A model generated the notes under the pieces. That model had not been told where the DNA came from, searched no databases, and worked only from the letters and a program-made list of their open reading frames with translations. A stretch of DNA of 41,486 nt, taken from Chloroflexota bacterium. GTDB lineage: Bacteria > Chloroflexota > Dehalococcoidia > GIF9 > AB-539-J10. Below, piece by piece: positions 24,211 to 32,225 of this stretch; within the stretch, counting starts at the first letter, position 1; every line of letters begins with the position of its first letter. The DNA lies in assembly GCA_030611015.1 (NCBI GenBank), contig JAUWQP010000003.1:1-41486 (forward strand), given 5' to 3'. A program made the position numbers and the translations under genes.

Positions 24211-26115
24211 ATGACTTTCGAGGAAATTACTAATAAAGCGAAGTCGGAATGGGAAGCTCTGCAGAGGGGTAGCTGCATTCTTATCGGCACAGCTACTTGT
24301 GGGCGGGCAGCCGGCGCCCTGGATGTGGTTGACGCCTTTAAAAAAGAGCTAACGCGGCAAGGGCTGGAAGTCCCGACTATCCAGGTTGGCTGCACGGGTC
24401 TCTGCTACGCTGATCCTTTGGTCGTTATATCCAAGGCTGGCTCTCTTCGTGTCGTGTATGCCAATGTGACTCCGGAGATTGTACCCCGCCTCGTGGAAGG
24501 TTATGTTGCCGGCGATGACCCGTGCCTTGAGCTTGCCTTAGGCACTCTTGAAGGAGGTGGTGGGGAAGCAATCTACATTCCCGAGCTTCCCAGATTTGAG
24601 CGTGAGCTTCGTCTTATACTATCCCACTGTGGCTACATCGACCCTGAAAATATAAATCACTACATTGCCAATGGTGGATATAGCGGTTTGGAGGGAACGT
24701 TAAAGATATCGCCTGATGAGATAATTGAGGAGCTGAAGAAATCTGGGCTGCGAGGACGAGGAGGGGCTGGATTTCCTACCCATCGGAAGTGGGAGCTATG
24801 CCGTAAGGCTGGAAGCACACCAAAATATGTCATATGTAATGCTGATGAAGGAGACCCAGGTGCTTTTATGGACCGGGTCGTTTTGGAAAGCGATCCGCAT
24901 CAAGTTATTGAGGGTATGATTATTGCCGGCTACGCCGTAGGTGCCGAACAGGGCTATATCTACGTCCGTGCTGAATATCCTTTGGCTATTGAGCGTATCC
25001 AGATTGCTTTAAAGCAAGCCGGGGAACTAGGTTTCCTGGGGGATAATATCTTAGGGAGTGGTTTTGGTTTCCATATCGAGATAGCAGCCGGGGCTGGTGC
25101 TTTTGTCTCTGGTGAAGAAACAGCACTGATAGCGGCCGTTGAAGGGAGGATGAGCACACCTAGACCCAGGCCACCTTATCCTGCCGAGCTTGGATTATGG
25201 GATAAACCTACTCTATTAAACAATGTGAAGACCTTTGCTTATGTTCCTTTGATAATTGAGCGAGGGGGGGATTGGTTTGCCTCTATCGGCACTGAGGGAA
25301 GCAAGGGCACAGCAGTGTTTACCCTGGCAGGCAAAGTGGTTAATTCGGGATTGGCTGAAGTGCCTATGGGAACAACACTTCGTGAGCTTATTTATGACAT
25401 CGGTGGTGGCATTGCTAAGGACAAGCAGTTTAAAGCAATACAGATAGGAGGGCCTTCGGGGGGTTGTCTCCCCAAGACTTTGCTTGACATCCCCATTGAT
25501 TATGATTCCCTTCGAGAGGCTGGCTCGATGATGGGTTCGGGTGGTATGATTGTCATGGATGAAGATAATTGCATGGTCGATGCTGCGAGGTTCTTTCTTG
25601 ATTTCTCAACCAAGGAGTCTTGCGGCAAGTGCACCATGTGTCGCTTAGGGACTTTGCAAATGCTACACATTTTGGAGGACATCACAGCTGGCCGAGGCAA
25701 AATAGAGGATATCGACCTGCTCCTTGCATTAGCTGAGGATGTTAAGATGGGGTCACTTTGTGGCTTAGGAAAAACAGCTCCTAATCCTGTCCTCACAACT
25801 TTGCGCTATTTCCGAGACGAATACGAAGCTCATATTCTGGAGAAGCGCTGCCCCGCCAGAGTATGCCCCGAACTCACTGCTTACTATATCTTGCCAGATA
25901 AGTGCGAAAGAAGCTGTGAGCATTGCGTCCTTACCTGCCCCACTGAGGCAATTAAAGGTGAGAAAGGGGAGATAAAGGTTATTGATCAAGAAAAGTGCGT
26001 TAATTGCGGCACTTGTATGGATGTTTGCCCTCCCGAGTATGATGCAGTGGTGAAGCTATCACCTGTTAGCTTGCTGCCTTCCTCGAATTTATCTGAAGAG
26101 AGCGCAAGAAAATGA
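24211..26115 (+). CDS. NuoF/HydB-like NADH-binding flavoprotein with C-terminal ferredoxin domain
   Basis: A 634-residue subunit with the HydB/HndC architecture. An N-terminal thioredoxin-like [2Fe-2S] domain (CILIGTATCGR; VGCTGLC) is followed by the NuoF core: GRGGAGFPTHRKW, NADEGDPGAFMDR for FMN, and GAGAFVSGEETAL for NADH. The N3-type cluster motif is ESCGKCTMCRLG. A C-terminal pair of [4Fe-4S] motifs follows; the first is unusual (Cx3Cx2Cx3C in CERSCEHCVLTC), the second normal (CVNCGTCMDVC). It would oxidise or reduce NAD(H) and pass electrons to ferredoxin-level clusters, with the preceding NuoE-like protein. The start is uncertain: ATG 24211 lacks a Shine-Dalgarno, perhaps because the palindromic element at 24117-24200 displaced it; TTG 24196 is an alternative. 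Overlaps cooC by 4 bases. Confidence 0.93.
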   Translation: MTFEEITNKAKSEWEALQRGSCILIGTATCGRAAGALDVVDAFKKELTRQGLEVPTIQVGCTGLCYADPLVVISKAGSLRVVYANVTPEIVPRLVEGYVAGDDPCLELALGTLEGGGGEAIYIPELPRFERELRLILSHCGYIDPENINHYIANGGYSGLEGTLKISPDEIIEELKKSGLRGRGGAGFPTHRKWELCRKAGSTPKYVICNADEGDPGAFMDRVVLESDPHQVIEGMIIAGYAVGAEQGYIYVRAEYPLAIERIQIALKQAGELGFLGDNILGSGFGFHIEIAAGAGAFVSGEETALIAAVEGRMSTPRPRPPYPAELGLWDKPTLLNNVKTFAYVPLIIERGGDWFASIGTEGSKGTAVFTLAGKVVNSGLAEVPMGTTLRELIYDIGGGIAKDKQFKAIQIGGPSGGCLPKTLLDIPIDYDSLREAGSMMGSGGMIVMDEDNCMVDAARFFLDFSTKESCGKCTMCRLGTLQMLHILEDITAGRGKIEDIDLLLALAEDVKMGSLCGLGKTAPNPVLTTLRYFRDEYEAHILEKRCPARVCPELTAYYILPDKCERSCEHCVLTCPTEAIKGEKGEIKVIDQEKCVNCGTCMDVCPPEYDAVVKLSPVSLLPSSNLSEESARK

Positions 26116-26879
26116 CTAAAACAATTGCTATCGCGGGGAAAGGGGGTACGGGCAAGACCACTGTTGCCGCCCTGCTCGTCAAGTTCCTTTTTCAAAAGGG
26201 GTTGGTCCTGGCTGTGGATGCTGACCCCAGCACTAATCTTAACCAGGCACTGGGGCTGCCTCTGGATGATCGTAGAACTGTGGGCAAAATACGGGAAAAC
26301 ATGTCTGAAGACGTCTCGAAGGGTCGTTTAAGCTCCACTATTCCCAAGCAGGAATATCTGTTTGGCAAGATAGTGGAATCCCTGGTAGAGTCCAAGGGCT
26401 TTGACCTTTTAGCCATGGGACGTCCTGAGGGGCCTGGATGCTATTGTGCGCCCAATGAGTTTCTGCGTGCATCCCTCGATAAGCTGGTGAAGGATTATAA
26501 GTATAATTATATTGTCATGGACTGTGAGGCAGGCATGGAGCATATCAGTCGACAAACAACCAGAGACGTGGATGTCTTGCTCATTATGTCTGACCCCACA
26601 ATAAGAGGCATCACCACGGCGGCTCGAATGAAGGAACTCATTGAGGAATTGAGAACAAAAGTGGGCAAAGTTGGGCTTATAGTTAATCGTGTCCGAGGAG
26701 AATTATCTCCAGAGATAAAAAAGGCAATTGGCGAGTCTGGCCTTCAGATTATTGCTCTGATTCCAGAAGACCCCGATATGGCGAGGTTGGAAATGAAGGG
26801 AAGGCCTGTAACTGAGCTCCCCCAGGAATCCCCCATCCAATTAAAGGTCAAGGAGATAGCTGAAGGCTTACATTTATGA
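26112..26879 (+). CDS. cooC: CO dehydrogenase nickel-insertion ATPase
   Basis: A 255-residue MinD/SIMIBI-class ATPase required for Ni insertion into the CODH C-cluster (or the ACS A-cluster as AcsF). The deviant P-loop GKGGTGKTT is at residues 9-17, with the signature lysine. The CxC motif of the CooC dimer interface is in PGCYCAPNEF, and switch II is the MDCEAGMEHI stretch. The length fits CooC/AcsF (250-260). It overlaps the NuoF-like stop by 4 bases (ATGA). Its position between the NuoEF-like pair and the hydrogenase, both Ni enzymes being nearby, supports its role in CODH/ACS maturation. Soluble. Confidence 0.93.
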   Translation: MTKTIAIAGKGGTGKTTVAALLVKFLFQKGLVLAVDADPSTNLNQALGLPLDDRRTVGKIRENMSEDVSKGRLSSTIPKQEYLFGKIVESLVESKGFDLLAMGRPEGPGCYCAPNEFLRASLDKLVKDYKYNYIVMDCEAGMEHISRQTTRDVDVLLIMSDPTIRGITTAARMKELIEELRTKVGKVGLIVNRVRGELSPEIKKAIGESGLQIIALIPEDPDMARLEMKGRPVTELPQESPIQLKVKEIAEGLHL

Positions 26880-26951
26880 TTGAGGAAATATCCTCCCTGA
26901 TGGATGTTTTGCCCGGATATGTTGAATTTTATAGAAAGGCGGTGAGGGCTT

Positions 26952-27815
26952 ATGGATACAAAAGAATACCCGGCGATATGGTTACAAGCCGCTGGATGTA
27001 CCGGCTGCTCAGTCTCTGTTCTCAACGTTATAAATCCCTCTATCAAAAACCTTTTAGTTGACGAAGTACTCCCGGGCAGTCATATAAATCTGAGGTTCCA
27101 TCCTACTGTTATGGCAGGGGCGGGAGCGACTGCCATCGAAGTTATGGTGGATACATCACGGAAGAAAAAGGGAGGTTACATCCTGATTGTGGAGGGGGCT
27201 ATACCCACCGCTAAAGGTGGCATTCATGGGGTGGTTGGGGAAAAGGATGGTAAGCTAATGACTATGAAATCGTGGGTTGAAACATTGGCCGCGGATGCGA
27301 TGGCGGTTATTGCTTTGGGTAGCTGTGCTGCTTTTGGGGGCATTCCCGCTGCCTACCCCAACCCTACTCAGTGTCGCAGCATCAGTGAGGTTCTTCAAGC
27401 CAAAGGCATCAATACTCCATTGGTGAACATCCCTGGTTGTCCACCACACCCTGACTGGTTTGTAGGCACAGTGGCAACCATCCTGCTTTCCGGTCTACCG
27501 AAGCCGGAGGATTTGGACGAACACAGACGCCCCAGGGCTTTCTATGGGCAAACAATCCACGAGAACTGTCCACGGCGAGCCTACTATGATGAGAATAAGT
27601 TTGCCAAAAAGTTCGGCGACCTTGGGTGCAACTATGAATTAGGATGTCGGGGACCTATAACCCATGCCGATTGTTCTCTAAGGTTGTGGAACAATAAAGT
27701 TAATTGGTGTGTCGGTGGTGGTGCCACTTGTATTGGGTGCACCGAGCCAGGGTTCTTTGACATATCCCCGCTTTATGAAAAAATTAGCGAAGCTGCTCTA
27801 CCAGAGGAGGTTTGA
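26952..27815 (+). CDS. [NiFe] hydrogenase small subunit, cytoplasmic
   Basis: A 287-residue electron-transfer subunit. Proximal cluster ligands are Cys16, Cys19, Cys125 and Cys163; distal ligands His203, Cys206, Cys226 and Cys232; medial ligands Cys241, Cys260 and Cys263. The position that in most group 1 enzymes reads NWP is NWC here (Cys253), so the medial cluster should be [4Fe-4S] rather than [3Fe-4S], as in NiFeSe enzymes. The protein starts directly with the catalytic domain (EYPAIWLQAAGCTGC). It has no twin-arginine signal and no C-terminal membrane anchor, so it should remain soluble in the cytoplasm, unlike typical group 1 enzymes. AAGGCGGTG precedes the ATG. The large subunit follows 4 bases after its stop. 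Confidence 0.94.
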   Translation: MDTKEYPAIWLQAAGCTGCSVSVLNVINPSIKNLLVDEVLPGSHINLRFHPTVMAGAGATAIEVMVDTSRKKKGGYILIVEGAIPTAKGGIHGVVGEKDGKLMTMKSWVETLAADAMAVIALGSCAAFGGIPAAYPNPTQCRSISEVLQAKGINTPLVNIPGCPPHPDWFVGTVATILLSGLPKPEDLDEHRRPRAFYGQTIHENCPRRAYYDENKFAKKFGDLGCNYELGCRGPITHADCSLRLWNNKVNWCVGGGATCIGCTEPGFFDISPLYEKISEAALPEEV

Positions 27816-27819
27816 ATTA

Positions 27820-29379
27820 ATGGGCAAGATTATTATTGATCCGGTAACTCGTATTGAGGGACATCTTAAAGTTGAAGCGGTAGTCGATGATGGCAAGGTA
27901 AAGGAGGCTAAGAGTTCGGGGATGCTGTTCCGCGGTTTAGAGCTTATTATGAGGGGCAGGGACCCCCGTGATGCCCAGCGGATAACTCAGCGTATTTGTG
28001 GAGTTTGCCCAACAAGTCATTCTATTGCCGCTGCTTTAAACCTGGATAGCGCTTTTGACATCGCTGACAAAATTCCCGACAACGGCAGAATTATCCGCAA
28101 TCTAATTCTGGGGGCAGCGCATATTGCCGACCACATCCTTCACTTCTATCACTTGGTGGCTCTTGATTATGTAGATGTGGCTAGATTAGCAAAGTATGAG
28201 GGAAATAATCCCGCCTTAAATTCAATAAAGAGCTTTATTGCCCGTGGGGAACTAGGCCCGTTTGTACCTCGGTACGAAGGTGATTATCGCTTGCCCGACG
28301 AAGTTAATGAACAGGCAATAGCGCACTATGTCGCGGCATTTGACATGCGTCGTAAAGGCCAGGAGATGCTTGCGTTGTTCGGTGGTAAGATGCCTCACAA
28401 TATGGGAGTAATGCCTGGCGGAGTTGCCTCCGTACCCACGGTTGATAATATAACGTCTTTCCTGTGGAGGTTGAAGGAGCTTCAAGAGTTTATTGATAAT
28501 GTCTACCTGCCTGATGTACTGGCTGTAGCCGGGGTTTACTCAGATTATTTTGAGATTGGTCGTGGCTGTGGAAACCTGCTTGCTTATGGTTCCTATGAAC
28601 TAGATGGAAGAGAAGCAGACCTCACCAAGAGAAGCAGGTTTTTCAAGCCCGGGACCACCTCTACCAGTCTTAAGTTTAGTGAATTCGATCCAGCTAAAAT
28701 TACTGAGGAAGTGAAGCATTCTTGGTATGCTGATTCTATCAGTGGCAGACATCCCTCCCATGGAGATGTTGTTCTTGACGAAGAGAAGAAGGGGGCTTAT
28801 TCCTGGCTAAAATCACCTCGCTATGGTAGGGCGGTTTTTGAAGTTGGTCCCTTGGCTCGAATTATGGTCAATTATGCCGGTGGGAATCCCAGAGTCAAGA
28901 GCTTGGTTGACTCCACTTTGGAGCAAGTAAATCTAAAACCAAAAGATATGTTTTCTGTCATGGGGCGTAATCTTGCTCGAGCCTTGGAGACTAAACTCAT
29001 AGCCGATGCTATGGTCGACTGGGTCTTAGAGCTCAAGCCCGGTGAGCCAGCTTATATAAGCTATAAACTCCCTGAGGAGTCTACTGGAATGGGACTGGTC
29101 GGTGCAGCGAGGGGTGCCCTGGGTCACTGGATAGAGATAAAAGAAGGCAAGATTGCTAATTACAAGGTCATCACCCCTTCTACCTGGAATATTTCTCCCA
29201 GGGATGATAAAAACCAACCTGGACCCTTGGAGCAGGCTATCACTGGAACTAAGATAAAGGATGAGGCTAATCCCTTTGAGATAGTGCGCATTGTGAGGGC
29301 TTTTGACCCTTGTCTCGCTTGTTCTGTACATTTGCTCAGTCCCAAAGGGCGTGACCTGGGGGAATTTAGGGTTTGTTAG
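27820..29379 (+). CDS. [NiFe] hydrogenase large subunit
   Basis: A 519-residue catalytic subunit. The N-terminus IIIDPVTRIEGHLKVE is family-typical. The Ni-Fe site is held by Cys60 and Cys63 (RICGVC, L1) and Cys498 and Cys501 (DPCLACSVH, L2). The protein ends 15 residues after His504, the peptide the maturation endopeptidase removes; the protease gene follows. The sequence is group 1-like (GRGCGNLLAYG), although the small subunit lacks export signals. The start at 27820 has GAGGAGG about 9 bases upstream; an ORF start 37 codons earlier lies inside the small-subunit gene. With CODH/ACS, NuoEF-like and MetVF genes on both sides, it most likely feeds H2-derived electrons into CO2 fixation. Confidence 0.95.
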   Translation: MGKIIIDPVTRIEGHLKVEAVVDDGKVKEAKSSGMLFRGLELIMRGRDPRDAQRITQRICGVCPTSHSIAAALNLDSAFDIADKIPDNGRIIRNLILGAAHIADHILHFYHLVALDYVDVARLAKYEGNNPALNSIKSFIARGELGPFVPRYEGDYRLPDEVNEQAIAHYVAAFDMRRKGQEMLALFGGKMPHNMGVMPGGVASVPTVDNITSFLWRLKELQEFIDNVYLPDVLAVAGVYSDYFEIGRGCGNLLAYGSYELDGREADLTKRSRFFKPGTTSTSLKFSEFDPAKITEEVKHSWYADSISGRHPSHGDVVLDEEKKGAYSWLKSPRYGRAVFEVGPLARIMVNYAGGNPRVKSLVDSTLEQVNLKPKDMFSVMGRNLARALETKLIADAMVDWVLELKPGEPAYISYKLPEESTGMGLVGAARGALGHWIEIKEGKIANYKVITPSTWNISPRDDKNQPGPLEQAITGTKIKDEANPFEIVRIVRAFDPCLACSVHLLSPKGRDLGEFRVC

Positions 29380-29404
29380 TAAAAATTTGGAGGAAAGTTC
29401 AGGA

Positions 29405-29875
29405 ATGCGAAAATTTGTTCTGGGAATAGGGAATGTCTTGTTGGGAGACGAGGGAGTTGGTTGTCATGTGGTACATGCTTTGGAGGGAATCCCTCTACCC
29501 GATGTAAAAATAATAGACGGGGGGACGTGCCCCGATGCATTTCAGCTTCTTGAGGACGCTGATAAATTGGTCATAGTGGATGCTGTTAAGGGTGGGGGAA
29601 CGCCTGGACAAATTTACCGTTTTCACCTTGAGGATATAACTCTGGAGCAAAAGCCATTTCTATCGCTTCACGATGTAGGCTTGGTGGATAACTTAATGCT
29701 AATGAAGCTGTGGCGTAACATAGGTGAGGCCGTCATTATTGGAGTCGAGCCCAGGGAGATTAACTGGGGGTTAGAATTATCGCCGGAGCTTCAAGAGAAA
29801 ATGCCTCAGATAATAGAGACCATCTTGGCAGAGCTTAGTACCTCAGCTAACCTCTCCCTTGAGGGAGAGGAATAA
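29405..29875 (+). CDS. Hydrogenase maturation endopeptidase
   Basis: A 156-residue protease of the HyaD/HupD/HybD family (peptidase M52) that trims the C-terminus of the large subunit after Ni insertion. It opens RKFVLGIGNVLLGDEGVGCHVV, with the Ni-sensing Glu in DEGVG, the aspartate in IDGGTCPDAF and the conserved histidine in SLHDVGL. The length is typical (150-165). The start at 29405 follows GGAGGAAAG with about 9 bases spacing; the upstream in-frame ATG lies within the large-subunit gene. No hypA-F genes occur in this window, so the rest of the maturation set must lie elsewhere. Confidence 0.93.
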   Translation: MRKFVLGIGNVLLGDEGVGCHVVHALEGIPLPDVKIIDGGTCPDAFQLLEDADKLVIVDAVKGGGTPGQIYRFHLEDITLEQKPFLSLHDVGLVDNLMLMKLWRNIGEAVIIGVEPREINWGLELSPELQEKMPQIIETILAELSTSANLSLEGEE

Positions 29876-29900
29876 GGTGAGGGTTTAAAGGAGAGATGAA

Positions 29901-30557
29901 ATGTTGATTTCAAAGCAAAAACCACTTGAAGAAATCCTAAGCTATCTTGAGGGGGATAAGAGTGTCTTTCTAATTGGCTGTAAGGGTTGTGCCGAGGGGT
30001 GGGGGAGTGGAGGAGAAAAACAGGTAGCAGAAATGAAAAGCACTTTGCAGGAAGGGGGTAAAGCTGTCTCGGGTTCAGTAGTTGTTGATATGCTATGTGA
30101 TAGCACATTAACCAAGTTGAAATTCAGATCTTATAAAGAGGAAATTGCTGCTGCCGATTCTATCCTGGTTCTGACCGATGGGGCTGGAGTACAGACTGTA
30201 GCGGAAGCAGTGGATAAGGTAGTACATCCTGGCTGCAACACTCTGTCCTCAGGTGGTGCTCATGCCGAGTGGAAAGAAGCGGAGCGCTGCCTTGAGTGCG
30301 GTGATTGTATGCTGGAGTTTACTGGTGGCCTCTGTCCCATTGCCCGATGTTCCAAGCATCTGCTCAATGGTCCCTGTGGTGGCTCACAAGGTGGTAAATG
30401 TGAAGTTGATCCGGATATACCTTGCGTCTGGCAACAGATTGTCGATCGCCTTGCCAAACTGGGACAACTTGATAAATTGGAAAGGCTTGTGACACCAAAG
30501 AATTGGAGTGTGAGCCTTACATCAGGGCCGCCGGTCAAGAGGCTTTCCAAAATATGA
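29901..30557 (+). CDS. metV: Methylenetetrahydrofolate reductase partner, MetV-like
   Basis: A 218-residue cysteine-rich protein of the MetV (methylene-H4folate reductase C-terminal) family. Near the N-terminus is LIGCKGC (24-30). The C-terminal half contains the cluster/zinc-binding region: CLECGDC (130-136), CPIARC (145-150), GPCGGSQGGKC (157-167) and a last Cys at 175. In Moorella and many anaerobes MetV forms a complex with MetF and passes electrons from a low-potential donor to its FAD. It follows the hydrogenase protease by 25 bases and precedes metF with a short gap, so hydrogenase-linked electron supply to MetF is plausible. No hdrABC or rnfC2 partner is present in the window. Confidence 0.9.
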   Translation: MLISKQKPLEEILSYLEGDKSVFLIGCKGCAEGWGSGGEKQVAEMKSTLQEGGKAVSGSVVVDMLCDSTLTKLKFRSYKEEIAAADSILVLTDGAGVQTVAEAVDKVVHPGCNTLSSGGAHAEWKEAERCLECGDCMLEFTGGLCPIARCSKHLLNGPCGGSQGGKCEVDPDIPCVWQQIVDRLAKLGQLDKLERLVTPKNWSVSLTSGPPVKRLSKI

Positions 30558-30583
30558 CTATATGCAAAAAAATTGGAGGCGCA

Positions 30584-31501
30584 ATGAAGACGAAAAGCAA
30601 TTTAGAACGGGTACTGGAGGCTGGAGAGTTTGCTGTTACAGGTGAATTGGGACCGCCACAGAGTGCTGATCCGGAAGTAATCCGAACTAAAGCTAAGATA
30701 CTGAAAGACTATGTAGATGCCGTTAATGTCACCGATGGGCAGACAGCCGTAGTGCGCATGGCATCCTGGGCAGCTTGCCTTATAGGTAAGGAGGAAGGGT
30801 TGGAACATATTGTGCAGATGACCTGTCGTGACCGCAATCGCATTGCTCTTCAAATGGATGTTCTAGGTATAGCAGCGCTAGGCATAAATAACATATTGTG
30901 TCTCACGGGCGACCACCAAAAATTCGGCAATCATCCTATGGCTAAAGGTGTTTACGATATTGATTCTATTCAATTGGTTAGCATGGTGAAGGACATGCGG
31001 GACGAAAAGAAGTTTCAATGTGGCGAGGAAATGGCGGTTGAGCCTCGTATCTTCGTCGGGGCTGCTGCTAATCCCTTTGCCGACCCTTTTGAGTTTAGAG
31101 TGGCACGTCTTGCTAAGAAAGTATCAGCCGGGGCAGATTTTATTCAAACTCAGATTGTCTACAATGTGGATAAGTTCGCTGAATGGATGAAGATGACACG
31201 GGACAGAGGATTACATGAGAGGGTAAAGATACTTGCTGGTGTTGCTCCTATAAAGTCAGTGGGTGCTGCCAAATATATGAAGACCAGAGTGCCCGGAATG
31301 GATGTGCCTGACAGCATTGTTGAGCGGCTCCAAGGAGTGCCTAAGGAGCAAGTGTCCAAGGAGGGCATCAAGCTCTGCATTGATATTATCAATCAGGTGC
31401 GGGAAATTGAAGGTGTGGCGGGTATTCATCTCATGGCTATTGAGTGGGAGGAAGCAGTGCCTGAGATAGTGGAGGCGGCAGGCCTTTTGCCTCGCCCCTG
31501 A
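30584..31501 (+). CDS. metF: 5,10-methylenetetrahydrofolate reductase
   Basis: A 305-residue FAD-dependent TIM-barrel enzyme that reduces methylene-H4folate to methyl-H4folate, the substrate of AcsE at the head of this operon. Family features include AVTGELGPPQSADPE near the N-terminus, VNVTDGQTAVVRMAS, the FAD-contacting LCLTGDH and ADFIQTQIVYN toward the C-terminus. The length is typical (290-310). The start at 30584 has GGAGG with 8 bases spacing; the earlier ATG at 30503 lies inside metV. The pairing with metV gives the heteromeric, non-NADPH type of reductase found in acetogens. Confidence 0.95.
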   Translation: MKTKSNLERVLEAGEFAVTGELGPPQSADPEVIRTKAKILKDYVDAVNVTDGQTAVVRMASWAACLIGKEEGLEHIVQMTCRDRNRIALQMDVLGIAALGINNILCLTGDHQKFGNHPMAKGVYDIDSIQLVSMVKDMRDEKKFQCGEEMAVEPRIFVGAAANPFADPFEFRVARLAKKVSAGADFIQTQIVYNVDKFAEWMKMTRDRGLHERVKILAGVAPIKSVGAAKYMKTRVPGMDVPDSIVERLQGVPKEQVSKEGIKLCIDIINQVREIEGVAGIHLMAIEWEEAVPEIVEAAGLLPRP

Positions 31502-31512
31502 TTTGTCCCATA

Positions 31513-32160
31513 ATGAAAAATCGTCGTTCTTCACCACATGATTCCCGGGAGCACGGTTATGAACTCTCCTATAAGCTTGCTCGTGAGCAGTTGGCTAAAA
31601 GCAGCGATATACAAGAACAATGCCGTAAAAGCGGTGCGGAGTACGTAGAGCCCAACGAGATAGTTATTAATTATCTAAATCAGCCATATTACATTACCCT
31701 TCCTGATGTTGAAATATCGTTGCAGGATAGCAAAGTGAAAGTTCCTCTGAAGGACAAAATCCTGATACTTCACTATTTCACTGAGGCGAAGGGCACCCCG
31801 GCTACCGGTAAATTGATTACCTATAAACAGCTACCGGGAGGCGTTAGCTATTTCCCGGCATTTTCCCGAAGAGCGATAGCCCCTTTAGTAAACCACTTTG
31901 GTAAAAATCCTGAGCTGCTAATAAAGGCGGCAGCAAAGTTAGGAGAGCGTGGAGCAGACTACGGGGATGTATCTGTGAATGTCAATGCTTTCGACCATGT
32001 GCCGATAACCTTGGTTTTGTGGAGAGGCGATGAGGAGATTGCTTTCAATGGAAATATATTGTTCGATGCTAATATTTCTGATTATCTTTCCACCGAGGAT
32101 ATAACTGTGCTTAGTGAAACTATCATCTGGAAGCTAGTCAGAGAGATTTCCTCTGCTTAG
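31513..32160 (+). CDS. DUF3786 protein
   Basis: A 215-residue protein that I recognise as DUF3786. The body runs ALAREQL-like helices, then VINYLNQPYYITLPDVEI, ILILHYFTEAKGTPATGKLITYKQLPGG (the most family-like segment) and a C-terminal VPITLVLWRGDEEIAFNGNILFD. There is no signal peptide, membrane segment or cysteine cluster (a single Cys near residue 37). Members are often encoded near corrinoid and Wood-Ljungdahl genes in anaerobes, which fits its place 12 bases after metF and just before the formate dehydrogenase fusion. Its function is unknown; a role as a cofactor-handling or accessory protein of the pathway is inference. The Shine-Dalgarno is weak. Confidence 0.8.
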   Translation: MKNRRSSPHDSREHGYELSYKLAREQLAKSSDIQEQCRKSGAEYVEPNEIVINYLNQPYYITLPDVEISLQDSKVKVPLKDKILILHYFTEAKGTPATGKLITYKQLPGGVSYFPAFSRRAIAPLVNHFGKNPELLIKAAAKLGERGADYGDVSVNVNAFDHVPITLVLWRGDEEIAFNGNILFDANISDYLSTEDITVLSETIIWKLVREISSA

Positions 32161-32225
32161 CCGTTTTGGAGATGATAAGCAAGACATTGAGCATGCCAGA
32201 AGAAGCTTGCGAAAGGAGTTAGGCA

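Noticed and set aside
25869..25960. Unusual Cx3Cx2Cx3C ferredoxin motif in the first NuoF-like protein
   Set aside because: Considered as a frameshift sign, but the frame is continuous, the next cluster motif is normal, and such variants occur in this family.
26876..27061. 61-codon ORF starting in the stop codon of cooC (ATGA)
   Set aside because: The overlap looks like coupling, but the frame runs deep into the hydrogenase small-subunit gene and the product resembles nothing; more likely a chance frame, though the 72-base gap after cooC is unusually long for this operon.
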